The position numbers and the translations under genes were made by a program. Shown here piece by piece: positions 1-6,358 of a DNA stretch of 6,760 nucleotides (its first letter is position 1; every line of letters starts with the position of its first letter). Source of the DNA: CAZGOM01 sp964542875. Lineage in GTDB: Bacteria > Planctomycetota > Phycisphaerae > Phycisphaerales > Phycisphaeraceae. Under the pieces are notes generated by a model, which saw only the letters and a program-made list of their open reading frames with translations, made no database searches and had not been told where the DNA came from. The stretch is from NCBI GenBank assembly GCA_964542875.1, contig CAZIWA010000190.1:1-6760 (forward strand), read 5' to 3'.

Positions 1-12
1 AAAGGGTTGCCT

Positions 13-50
13 GCCGGCGGTGTCGCATGATGGCATGCTTCACCGCCGGC
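13..50. repeat. Nested inverted repeat (hairpin) in the leader upstream of aspartate kinase
   Basis: GCCGGCGGTG (13-22) is the exact reverse complement of CACCGCCGGC (41-50), giving a 10-bp outer stem. Inside it, GCATG (25-29) pairs with CATGC (34-38) around the tetraloop ATGG, with a 2x2 internal loop between the two stems. No run of T follows on the plus strand, and on the minus strand the window ends too soon to judge, so it is not a clear intrinsic terminator. It lies 176 bases before the kinase start, so it could be the 3' end of an unseen upstream gene, a structured leader element or an interspersed palindrome. The pairing is seen; the role is unknown. Confidence 0.6.
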
Positions 51-226
51 GAATCGCGGTCGTCGCGCCGGGACAAAGACAATCAGGACGCGATTGCCAC
101 GGGGGAAAGCGATGTGAATTTGGAATGCGTTACTGAGAGCGGCAAAATCGGTAAAATGGTTCGCCTGCTGTCCCGGGCCGATGTGGCTGACGGGATTGAC
201 GCACTTCTTTTTGGATCAAACAGGTC
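51..226. other. Non-coding leader upstream of aspartate kinase
   Basis: No credible gene is seen here; the open frames crossing it lack recognisable protein character and run antisense or out of frame into the kinase. It holds a short imperfect tandem (CGGCAAAAT then CGGTAAAAT, about 140-158) and a TTGACG hexamer at 196-201, but there is no good -10 hexamer at the right distance. The kinase start has only a weak AGG at 222-224, two bases from the ATG. The promoter was not located. Confidence 0.5.
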
Positions 227-1555
227 ATGGGAATCAAGGTCGCGAAATTCGGCGGAACCTCTCTGGCGGATGCGAGCCAGTTCAAGAAAGTCCAAGCCAT
301 TATCCTGGCGGACAAAACCCGGAAATTCGTGGTTCCCTCCGCGCCGGGCAAACGCGTTTCCGAAGACCGGAAAATCACCGACCTTCTGTACCTGTGCCAT
401 GCACATGCGCAGCAGGACATCAAGTTTGACGATGTGTTTGCGCTGATCGCGACGCGTTATGAGCAGATCGTCAAGGAGCTTGGGCTCAAGCTGGATATGA
501 CGGCGCACCTCAAGGCCGCCAAAGAGGGGATCGCCAAAGCGGCGCAGACCAATGCCGGGCCGGACTTTGCCGCAAGCCGTGGGGAATACCTCAACGGGCT
601 GATCATGGCGGAACTGCTGGGCTTTCCGTTTGTGGACGCCGCGGAAGTGGTGTTCTTCAACTCACGCGGATTGTTTGACTCCGAAAAGACGCAGAAAGTG
701 CTTTCCGAGCGCCTGAGCAAGATGCAAAACGCGGTGGTGCCCGGCTTCTACGGGTCGACCCCGGATGGGAAGATCAAGACCTTCTCGCGCGGCGGGTCCG
801 ACATTTCCGGCGCGATCGTGGCGCGCGCTGCGCACGCGGAAGTTTATGAGAACTGGACTGACGTTTCAGGCCTGCTGATGACCGATCCCCGGGTGGTGAA
901 AAACCCGCGGCCCATCCAGACCGTGACGTACCGGGAACTGCGCGAACTGGCCTACATGGGCGCGACGGTGCTGCACGACGAGGCGATTTTCCCCGTGCGC
1001 GAAGCGGGTATTCCGGTCAACATCCGGAACACCAACAAGCCCGAAGACGTGGGCACCTTCATCGTGCCGGAAGTGGCGCCTGATGCCAAGACGGGCATCA
1101 TCACGGGCATCGCCGGCCGTAAGGACTTCACGGTCATTGCGGTGGAAAAGAGCCTGATGAACCAGGAAATCGGCTTTGGTCGGAGGCTGCTGTCGGTGCT
1201 GGAAGCCAACCAGGTGAGTTTTGAGCACATGCCGTCGGGCATTGACACGATCAGCCTTGTGATCGCCGACAAGCAGCTTGACGGCAAGCTGGAGAAGGTG
1301 GTCGAGGACATCAAGAACGAACTGAAGCCCGACTCTGTAGACGTGTACCCGGACATGGCGCTGGTGGCGACGGTGGGCCGTGGCATGGCGTATCACCCGG
1401 GCATCGCGGCGAAGCTGTTTGCGGCGCTGGCAAGCGCGGGCATCAACGTGAGGATGATCGATCAGGGCTCGAGCGAGATCAACATCATCGTGGGGATCCA
1501 GAACTCGGACTTCGATAACGCGGTGCGCGCGATCTACAAAGCGTTTGTGGACTAA
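227..1555 (+). CDS. lysC: Aspartate kinase, monofunctional, two C-terminal ACT domains (YclM/LysC type)
   Basis: It phosphorylates L-aspartate with ATP to 4-phospho-aspartate, the first step to lysine/diaminopimelate, threonine and methionine; it is cytoplasmic. The 442 residues match the usual length (about 400-460). The N-terminal kinase domain (1-280) shows KFGGTS (7-12, nucleotide/aspartate site), PSAPGKR (37-43) and KITDLL (49-54), the arrangement typical of Bacillus YclM-like enzymes, then SRGE (117-120), FSRGGSD (186-192) and ENWTDVSGLLMTDPR (208-222). Tandem ACT domains follow (about 291-360 and 378-442); the second carries MIDQGSSEINIIVGI (410-424), the effector-binding signature of the family, so feedback control by lysine and/or threonine is expected, although which one cannot be read. 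Catalytic motifs look intact. The start at MGIKVAKFGG fits family N-termini although the ribosome site is weak. No fused homoserine dehydrogenase is present. The next gene begins directly after the stop. Confidence 0.96.
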   Translation: MGIKVAKFGGTSLADASQFKKVQAIILADKTRKFVVPSAPGKRVSEDRKITDLLYLCHAHAQQDIKFDDVFALIATRYEQIVKELGLKLDMTAHLKAAKEGIAKAAQTNAGPDFAASRGEYLNGLIMAELLGFPFVDAAEVVFFNSRGLFDSEKTQKVLSERLSKMQNAVVPGFYGSTPDGKIKTFSRGGSDISGAIVARAAHAEVYENWTDVSGLLMTDPRVVKNPRPIQTVTYRELRELAYMGATVLHDEAIFPVREAGIPVNIRNTNKPEDVGTFIVPEVAPDAKTGIITGIAGRKDFTVIAVEKSLMNQEIGFGRRLLSVLEANQVSFEHMPSGIDTISLVIADKQLDGKLEKVVEDIKNELKPDSVDVYPDMALVATVGRGMAYHPGIAAKLFAALASAGINVRMIDQGSSEINIIVGIQNSDFDNAVRAIYKAFVD

Positions 1556-2542
1556 ATGGACGATCGGACGCTGCGTTTTGTCGTATTCGCGGCTGTGGGC
1601 GTGTCGAGCCTGATGGCCGGGTATTACGCCCGAAAAAAGAACCTGGTGTCCGAAGAGTTCAGCCGGAAGGTCCACTTCCACACGGTGCTGTGGGTGTGGA
1701 CCCTGGGCGGTGTGCTTTCGCTGTGGCTGATGAAGCCGAGCCTGCAACAGCTTTGGCTGTTTCTGGTGGTGCCGGCGGCGATGGCGTTTTCGATCGGCGG
1801 GATGCTGTGGATCGCCAAAAAGCTGGGGGTGGGCCGGACGCAGACGGGCGCGCTGGTGGTGGGCGCGGGGATCAGCAACACAGGATCGACGCTGACGGCG
1901 TACTTGGCGTACATCCTGATCGAGCCGCATGACCAGGCGCTGGCGTATGCGTCGGCGGCGTGCTACCTGATGCTGTTCATGAGCGTGGCGATGGTGTACC
2001 CCATTGCGCAGGCGCACGCGGGGCCGGAGGCCAGCCAGGAACGCTACGGCATCAAACAGGTGATCAAGAGCTATCTGGATGTGCGGTCGATCGGGCTGTG
2101 GTCGTGCATCGTGGGCCTGGGGCTGGCGCTATTGACTGTGCCGTTTCCGGACCAGGTGCTGGACTGGCATGTGATGGATGGGCTGGCATTTTGCGCGGCG
2201 CTGGGCGGGTATTACGGGATCGGGCTGAAGCTGAGGTTCGGCGAGTGGCGCGTGTACATGCGCGAGCACTTGATCATGGCGTTTGTGAAGTTCCTGGTGA
2301 GCCCGCTGGTGACGCTGGCGGTGATTCTGTTCATCGGGTTGTTTTTCAAGCCGCTGCCCAAGATGGAAACCGCGGTGCTGATGCTGGCCTCAGCGGCGCC
2401 GGCGGGGATCAGCCTGGTGATCGTGGCGAACCTGTTTCAACTGGACTCTCGGATGGCGAGCATCGTGTGGCTGTTCAATACCATTGCGTTCCTGGTGGTG
2501 GTGCTGCCGATTTCGTGGGTGCTGTTGTGGTGGTTGATGTGA
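1556..2542 (+). CDS. AEC-family (auxin efflux carrier-like) permease, 10 TM
   Basis: This is an inner-membrane secondary transporter of 328 residues, the usual size for the AEC/bile-acid-symporter-like fold. About ten hydrophobic segments are visible, near residues 6-24, 41-58, 66-86, 97-120, 128-150, 178-196, 208-224, 238-262, 271-293 and 301-327. Family-like features include the short N-terminal helix ending in GYYARKK (22-28), the helix-breaking GAGISNTGS motif (103-111) and ASAAPAGISLVIVANLFQLD (278-297) followed by a final hydrophobic hairpin. Known AEC members move small carboxylates or amino acids; the substrate here cannot be read. The ATG directly abuts the TAA of the aspartate kinase (1553-1555) and has no clear ribosome-binding site of its own, so translation is probably coupled. 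An amino-acid of the aspartate family is a reasonable but unproven substrate guess. An identity as another 10-TM BART-superfamily member is possible. Confidence 0.82.
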   Translation: MDDRTLRFVVFAAVGVSSLMAGYYARKKNLVSEEFSRKVHFHTVLWVWTLGGVLSLWLMKPSLQQLWLFLVVPAAMAFSIGGMLWIAKKLGVGRTQTGALVVGAGISNTGSTLTAYLAYILIEPHDQALAYASAACYLMLFMSVAMVYPIAQAHAGPEASQERYGIKQVIKSYLDVRSIGLWSCIVGLGLALLTVPFPDQVLDWHVMDGLAFCAALGGYYGIGLKLRFGEWRVYMREHLIMAFVKFLVSPLVTLAVILFIGLFFKPLPKMETAVLMLASAAPAGISLVIVANLFQLDSRMASIVWLFNTIAFLVVVLPISWVLLWWLM

Positions 2543-2566
2543 GGGGGGAGGGAAGTCCTGTGTTAC

Positions 2567-2594
2567 GAGTCAAGAGTCGAGAGTTTGGAGTGCA
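2567..2594 (+). repeat. Four heptameric GAGTNNN steps in the gap before the 2612 gene
   Basis: GAGT recurs every seven bases, at 2567, 2574, 2581 and 2588 (GAGTCAA, GAGTCGA, GAGTTTG, GAGTGCA). The last unit contains the only good Shine-Dalgarno-like GGAG in the gap (2587-2590). The array is short and degenerate, so it may be a simple-sequence remnant or an intergenic repeat family. Whether it recurs elsewhere in the genome cannot be seen. Confidence 0.5.
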
Positions 2595-2615
2595 GATAGA
2601 ATGGCGGTCCAATGA
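2587..2615 (+). promoter_or_regulatory. Possible Shine-Dalgarno plus four-codon leader frame coupled to the 2612 gene
   Basis: GGAG (2587-2590) lies 10 bases before an ATG at 2601, a good spacing, but 21 bases before the ATG at 2612, which is too far. The 2601 frame reads Met-Ala-Val-Gln and stops at TGA 2613-2615, overlapping the 2612 ATG in an ATGA junction. That arrangement would suit termination and re-initiation onto the 2612 gene. It may be coincidence, because a four-codon frame is easily met by chance. Confidence 0.3.
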
Positions 2616-3328
2616 ATAAGCCACTGGATATGTTGATGGACGAAGCCAGCATTTTGCTGGTGAAGATGGAATACCTGGCCGCTGAGAAGCTGTGCGAGGA
2701 AGGGTTGGCGCGCGCCAAGGAGGCGGGGGACTGGGGGTATGTGGCGCGGATTCTGCTGCCGCTTCAGGAATGCCGGAGGCAGAGGCGGATGATCGCGGTG
2801 GAGGGGGCGGTGCTCATCGGGAGCTATGGCGTGCTGGAATCGCCTGCGCAGATGGTGGCCAAGCATGACGCGGCGGCGGTGGTGCTGACGGCTCACCATG
2901 ATGCGGTGTTTGCCCGGGCAGTGAGGCGCGAGGCGCTGGAGGCGGGGAAGTACTGGGAGGTGCTGCTGGCGCAGGCGGACGAGGCCGGCGGGCCGTGGAA
3001 AGTGAAGTCCGGGGGGACAGAGGCGTTTGAGGGCCTGGTGGATGCGCCGCCTGCGGAGTGGCAAAACCGTTGGCTGACGCCGGGGCGCAAAGAGGGCAAG
3101 GGAATCGAGATCAAACCCATGGCGGACGGCACAACGCCGGGAAGCTGGGTGGTGCGTGCGTCAGAAAAGCTTGGCGACGCCGGGCTAGCGCATGTGAAAA
3201 GCACGTATCCTGATGCGGGTGCGCAGAAGGTGAAAGCGCTTGAGGGATGCCTGGAGTCGGTGTCGGATCACGAATTTTTGATTCAGGAATATCAAAAGGT
3301 GGCGCGCGCGATGCACGCGAAGGCCTAA
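2612..3328 (+). CDS. Conserved hypothetical protein with N-terminal TPR-like helical repeat
   Basis: The function is not recognised. The 238-residue product is soluble, with no signal peptide and no membrane segment. Residues 8-60 form two amphipathic helices with TPR spacing (EASILLVKMEYLAAEKLCEEGL, then WGYVARILLPLQECRRQRRM), suggesting a helical-repeat adaptor. A middle part (61-125) is alpha/beta-like, including VEGAVLIGSYG (63-73) and VVLTAHHD (90-97). The C-terminal region holds GSWVVRASEKLGDAGLAH (177-194) and a final amphipathic helix. From memory, planctomycete genomes encode proteins with this 'LLPLQE.RRQRRM' and 'RASE.LGDA' pattern; that is recall, not a search. The start at 2612 gives MNKPLDMLMDEAS; Met7 or Met9 (2630, 2636) are alternatives because the ribosome-binding site is ill placed. 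It lies 69 bases after the AEC gene and 54 before the next, so it may share their transcript. Confidence 0.8.
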   Translation: MNKPLDMLMDEASILLVKMEYLAAEKLCEEGLARAKEAGDWGYVARILLPLQECRRQRRMIAVEGAVLIGSYGVLESPAQMVAKHDAAAVVLTAHHDAVFARAVRREALEAGKYWEVLLAQADEAGGPWKVKSGGTEAFEGLVDAPPAEWQNRWLTPGRKEGKGIEIKPMADGTTPGSWVVRASEKLGDAGLAHVKSTYPDAGAQKVKALEGCLESVSDHEFLIQEYQKVARAMHAKA

Positions 3329-3382
3329 GCTATTGCCGGTCTTTGGCCGATCATTCTTTCAGAGAGAGCATTTCCAACTTCC

Positions 3383-4234
3383 ATGACCAGCGGGACAAAC
3401 AATTCAGGCACACCCAAGGCCGCGCCCAAGAAGCGCGGTTGCCTGTTTTGGTTTGGCATTTTCGCCGGGATCAGCCTGGTGCTGCTGCTGAGCGCGGCGG
3501 GGGTGATGTGGTACGTGTACACGCAGGCGATGACCAAGCCGGAGTTCTACAAAACGCGTGATGCGTTTATCGAGAAGACCGGGCCTGTGGACCTGGACCG
3601 ACTGGCCAATGAGACGGAGCAACGGATCACGGACACGATTACGCAGCCTCACTCCCCGAGCCTGACGGGCGGAGCGTTTGAGGTGGTGCTGACGTATGAC
3701 CAGATCAACGCGTGGCTGGCGACACGGTTTGCCGGTTGGGCCAAGCATCAGGGAATGACTTTGCCGGGGTCGGTCAAAAGCGCGATGGTGACACAGGAAG
3801 AGGGGGACTTGGTGTTCGCCACGGAGATCAACGACCCGGGATACAAAGGGGTGATGAGTTTCCGGTTTCATGTGGAACTTGTCGAAAAAGGGGCTGAGCC
3901 ATCGGTGGTGATGGTGCGGCTGGTGCATGCCAAGTCCGGCAATATAAGGGTGCCGATCACTGAAGAATCGATCCGAAGCAGGATTCCAGACGAGACGATC
4001 AAGAAGTGGCTGGAACAACTGGATAAGGGTTACCCCGTGCCGGCGGTGGCAATGCTGGACCCCAAGTCCAACCGGCAGATCAGGCTCGATAAGCTTGATG
4101 TGACCGCGGAAGGCCTGATGGTGAAGATGACGGAGCTCAACGGAAGAACGAGTGTGACGACGCCTGCTGTGCGCCCTGTGGTGCCTGAGCCGGTGGCGCC
4201 TGCGGACAACAACAGAGAGTCGACACGGCAATGA
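3383..4234 (+). CDS. Single-pass membrane protein with large extracytoplasmic domain, unknown function
   Basis: The function is not recognised. The 283 residues comprise a short basic cytoplasmic tail (1-19, ending PKKRG), one transmembrane helix (about 20-46) and a soluble domain predicted outside the cytoplasm. That domain contains a helix-like FEVVLTYDQINAWLATRFAGW (99-119), then alternating beta-like strands (DLVFATEIN, GVMSFRFHVELVE, PSVVMVRLVHAKSGNIRVPI, about 142-192), a basic/acidic helix (193-215) and a C-terminal Pro/Val-rich tail (258-275). The layout of one anchor, a 'T.dQiNAwL' helix and then a beta sheet loosely recalls the YpmS/DUF2140 type of anchored protein, but no firm match can be claimed. 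The ribosome site is weak (GAGAGAG about 14 bases upstream). Its TGA overlaps the ATG of the next membrane protein, so the two are probably made together. Confidence 0.8.
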   Translation: MTSGTNNSGTPKAAPKKRGCLFWFGIFAGISLVLLLSAAGVMWYVYTQAMTKPEFYKTRDAFIEKTGPVDLDRLANETEQRITDTITQPHSPSLTGGAFEVVLTYDQINAWLATRFAGWAKHQGMTLPGSVKSAMVTQEEGDLVFATEINDPGYKGVMSFRFHVELVEKGAEPSVVMVRLVHAKSGNIRVPITEESIRSRIPDETIKKWLEQLDKGYPVPAVAMLDPKSNRQIRLDKLDVTAEGLMVKMTELNGRTSVTTPAVRPVVPEPVAPADNNRESTRQ

Positions 4235-4695
4235 GCCAGACACCGCAGCCAGGCCATGGGATATCCAGCCAGGAGCTTTACGCGCGCAAGAAATTGCTGC
4301 CGGGCGCTTTGAATTTGATCGGGGCGGGGACGCTGGGGGGCGTGCAGTGGCTGATGTCGCTGGTGAACGTGTCGATGAATTACGGGTTGTATCAGCAGAA
4401 ACTGCTGCAGGCGGGGTTGAAACAGGAAGAGATCGCGGGGCGGACGACACGGGATGTGGCGATTCAGGTTGCGCTGCTGCTGGCGTGCCTGTTTATCGTG
4501 TGGGCGGGGATGAACGCGCTGGTGGCATCCAGGAAAAAGACGGTGATGGCCGGGGCGTGCCTTGCGCTGGTGCCGATGATTCCGTGGTTTGGTTTCCCGC
4601 TTGGGATTATCGGCGGGGTGTGGCTGCTGGTGGTGCTGGTGAGAAACAAGGAAGTGAACGCGGCGATTGCGGCGAAGAAAGAGCGGGGTTTTTGA
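4231..4695 (+). CDS. Small polytopic membrane protein, unknown function
   Basis: The function is not recognised. The 154 residues have a polar N-terminus (1-22) and hydrophobic segments near 24-44, 75-98, 105-118 and 120-137, separated by an amphipathic or charged stretch (YQQKLLQAGLKQEEIAGRTTRD, 54-75) and the basic turn SRKK (100-103). The tail ends in a lysine-rich stretch (AAIAAKKERGF). The segment MAGACLALVPMIPWFGFPLGIIGGVWLL resembles, from memory, small planctomycete membrane proteins with a 'P....GLP.GIWALVVL..P.V' ending. Its ATG overlaps the TGA of the preceding gene (ATGA, 4231-4234), the classic sign of translational coupling, so the two proteins may form a complex. It is the last plus-strand gene before the convergent junction. 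Confidence 0.78.
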   Translation: MSQTPQPGHGISSQELYARKKLLPGALNLIGAGTLGGVQWLMSLVNVSMNYGLYQQKLLQAGLKQEEIAGRTTRDVAIQVALLLACLFIVWAGMNALVASRKKTVMAGACLALVPMIPWFGFPLGIIGGVWLLVVLVRNKEVNAAIAAKKERGF

Positions 4696-4699
4696 CTGG

Positions 4700-4730
4700 G
4701 ATTAAGAGGATTGAAGACGATTAAGAGGAT
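4700..4730 (+). repeat. Direct repeat GATTAAGAGGAT, two copies
   Basis: GATTAAGAGGAT occurs at 4700-4711 and again at 4719-4730, a period of 19 bases, with the related GATTGAAGAC bridging the copies (4709-4718). It begins immediately after the stop of the 154-residue membrane protein. It looks like a short intergenic tandem of purine-rich character. No hairpin or T-run is associated with it, so it is not a terminator. Confidence 0.6.
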
Positions 4731-4837
4731 GGGGGGAGGTTGAAACGTGCTTTTGGGGGCTTGGGCCATAAAGTCGAGAAAAAAGAACTTGAGTGTTGTT
4801 TGATAGATGGTGGGGAATTGAATTTTTGGCGTAAAAC

Positions 4838-4878
4838 GGCAGGTCGGATTACGACGAAGACATCTAATCCGACCTACC
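4838..4878. repeat. REP-like inverted repeat between convergent genes; possible terminator
   Basis: AGGTCGGATTA (4841-4851) is perfectly complementary to TAATCCGACCT (4865-4875), with a 13-base loop; two more G-C pairs (4838-4839 with 4877-4878) extend it past one mismatch. On the minus strand the stem is followed by GCCGTTTTACG, a modest T-run, 65 bases after the permease stop, so it could end that transcript. On the plus strand only CTTGG follows. The core 'TAGGTCGGATTA' resembles extragenic palindromes found scattered through many bacterial genomes (recalled, not searched). Pairing is certain; terminator or REP/MITE status is inference. Confidence 0.6.
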
Positions 4879-4939
4879 TTGGAATGTTTGTGCAAGGCCT
4901 TTAGGAAGAGGGGGATAAGAAGAGGAGCATTGCGACTGA

Positions 4940-6319
4940 TTAGTCGATGTCGAGGGGTTCGTCGGGAAGGGCTTTGGGGCGCAGGACGAGGTACATGATG
5001 GAGATGCCGATGACGATCAGGCCGGCGATGGCGCTGGGGAGATAGTCTTGTTTGTTGAGTGCGTTGAAGGCTTCGCCGGAGAGAAGGGTGAGGCAGGAGA
5101 TGGCGCCGAGGATGGGGATGATGCGGGGGATTTCGAAGCCGCCTTTGGGTTCGCCGGGGCGGGCTTGAAGGATGAAGAGGGAGATATTCACCACGGTGAA
5201 AGCGGTCAACAGGAGGAGCGCGGTGGCCTTGCCCAGGGGGGCGGTGTCACCCAGGCAGGTGAGGACCAGGACGATGCCGACGAGGATGAGGATGGCCACG
5301 TGGGGGGTGTGGCGCTTGGGGTGGAGCTTGCCCATGAAGGTGGGGAGCAAGCCTTGCCTGGACATTCCGTAGAGGAGCCTTGAGCCCATGATGAAGTTCA
5401 AGAGCGCGGTGTTGACGACGGAGACGAGCATGATGAAGGAGAAGATGCTGACGTTGAACCAGGGGGCGGCCTTGGCGACGACGGTGCGGAGGGTGGCTGC
5501 GGGGTTTTCCGGCGTGGCTTTGCGCGCCCACTCTTCAACGGGGATGACGGAAACCGCAGTGATGCTGACGCCGGCGTAGATGAGCGCGGTGAGGGCCAGG
5601 GCGCTGATGAGGGCAATGGGGAAGGTTTTGCGTGGGTTGTGGACTTCCTCGGAGATGTTCAGGAGGTCTTCAAAGCCGACGAAGGAGTAGAAGGTGAGGA
5701 CCGCGCCCGAGAGCATGAGGGTGACGGAGAGCGAACCGGTGGGGTTTGATGGGGTGGCGGTGTCCAGGTAGTTAACGGAGCCCCAGAACCGAATGCCGAC
5801 GAGGATGACGATGATGAGGCCGGAGGTTTCGATGATGGTGCAGAGGGCGTTGACCCAGGCGGATTCGCGCAGGCCACGGTAGTTGACCCAGGCGAGGGTG
5901 CCGATGAGGCCAAGGACGAAGGCGATGGTCCATCCGGCGTGGGCCTGGAGGTTAAAGAGTTCAAGTGCGAAGCGGGAGAAGGCCCGGGCTGCGCCCGCCA
6001 TGGAGGTGAGGCCGGAGGCGACGACGGCGAGGCCGACGACGTAGGCGAGCATGGGGAAGTTAAAGGCGCGTTTGGAGATGAAGGCTGCGCCGGCCGCCTT
6101 GGGGTAGCGGGAGCCCAGGGAGGCGTAGCAGAGGCCAGTGAAGGCTGCGGCGACGAGGCTGAGGGCGAAGCAGGCCCAGACGGCGTTGCCCATGATGCCG
6201 GCGGCGTTTCCGACAGTGGCGTAGATGCCTGCACCGAGCATGTTGCCGACGCCGTAAACAGTGAGGGCAACGAGGCCGATGGACTTTTTGAGGCCCTGGG
6301 GTTGAGTTTGATCGGACAT
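4940..6319 (-). CDS. APC-superfamily amino-acid permease, 12 TM
   Basis: This is an inner-membrane amino-acid/cation symporter or exchanger of the APC family. Counting from the ATG at 6319 it has 459 residues and about twelve membrane spans (near 15-37, 43-67, 88-110, 128-148, 155-178, 198-218, 234-259, 285-308, 340-357, 363-385, 398-417, 428-446). Signature regions are the broken TM1 with GVGNMLGAGIYATVG (23-37), the TM6-loop GFEDLLNISEEVHNPR (215-230), typical of this superfamily, and the TM8-loop GSRLLYGMSRQGLLP (312-326) ahead of a HTPH proline turn. The frame stays open to 6442, but the extra 41 residues are polar, low in family character and partly encoded by a 12-bp hairpin. The 6319 ATG has GGAG at 6332-6329 with a 9-base gap, so it is preferred. 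The substrate cannot be read. It is convergent with the plus-strand genes. Confidence 0.9.
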   Translation of the reverse strand: MSDQTQPQGLKKSIGLVALTVYGVGNMLGAGIYATVGNAAGIMGNAVWACFALSLVAAAFTGLCYASLGSRYPKAAGAAFISKRAFNFPMLAYVVGLAVVASGLTSMAGAARAFSRFALELFNLQAHAGWTIAFVLGLIGTLAWVNYRGLRESAWVNALCTIIETSGLIIVILVGIRFWGSVNYLDTATPSNPTGSLSVTLMLSGAVLTFYSFVGFEDLLNISEEVHNPRKTFPIALISALALTALIYAGVSITAVSVIPVEEWARKATPENPAATLRTVVAKAAPWFNVSIFSFIMLVSVVNTALLNFIMGSRLLYGMSRQGLLPTFMGKLHPKRHTPHVAILILVGIVLVLTCLGDTAPLGKATALLLLTAFTVVNISLFILQARPGEPKGGFEIPRIIPILGAISCLTLLSGEAFNALNKQDYLPSAIAGLIVIGISIMYLVLRPKALPDEPLDID

Positions 6320-6328
6320 CAGGGGGTG

Positions 6329-6332
6329 CTCC
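6329..6332 (-). promoter_or_regulatory. Ribosome-binding site deciding the APC permease start
   Basis: On the minus strand GGAG occupies 6332-6329 and is followed by nine bases before the ATG at 6319-6317. This spacing is near ideal and supports the short (459-residue) product over the 500-residue frame opening at 6442. Confidence 0.6.
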
Positions 6333-6358
6333 GGTTGAAAAAGGCAACGATAAACGAA

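Noticed and set aside
196..224. Sigma-70-type promoter from TTGACG at 196-201
   Set aside because: The hexamer 17 bases downstream (AACAGG) does not resemble a -10 box, and it would place transcription start at the start codon.
1..226. Lysine riboswitch upstream of the aspartate kinase
   Set aside because: The conserved L-box core words and multi-helix junction could not be found; only one simple hairpin is present.
866..2017. A 383-codon open frame on the minus strand under the kinase and AEC genes
   Set aside because: It is extremely His/Arg-rich without hydrophobic core or motifs, as expected for the antisense of GC-rich genes; both plus-strand genes have clear family signatures.
2541..2554. 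G-run (GAGGGGGGAGGGAAG region) as a G-quadruplex
   Set aside because: It has only two G-tracts of useful length, so a stable four-tract structure cannot form.
3404..4450. A 348-codon minus-strand open frame under the membrane-protein pair
   Set aside because: Its composition is dominated by Ser, Arg, His and Pro with no recognisable domain, whereas the plus-strand frames show proper membrane helices and an ATGA overlap.
4700..4730. CRISPR-like or phage attachment repeat
   Set aside because: There are only two 12-base copies with a 7-base gap, and no cas, integrase or tRNA gene nearby.
4464..4895. A 143-codon minus-strand frame reaching into the convergent gap
   Set aside because: It spans the inverted repeat and the antisense of a membrane gene, and has low-complexity Pro/Ser/Thr character; nothing supports it as a gene.
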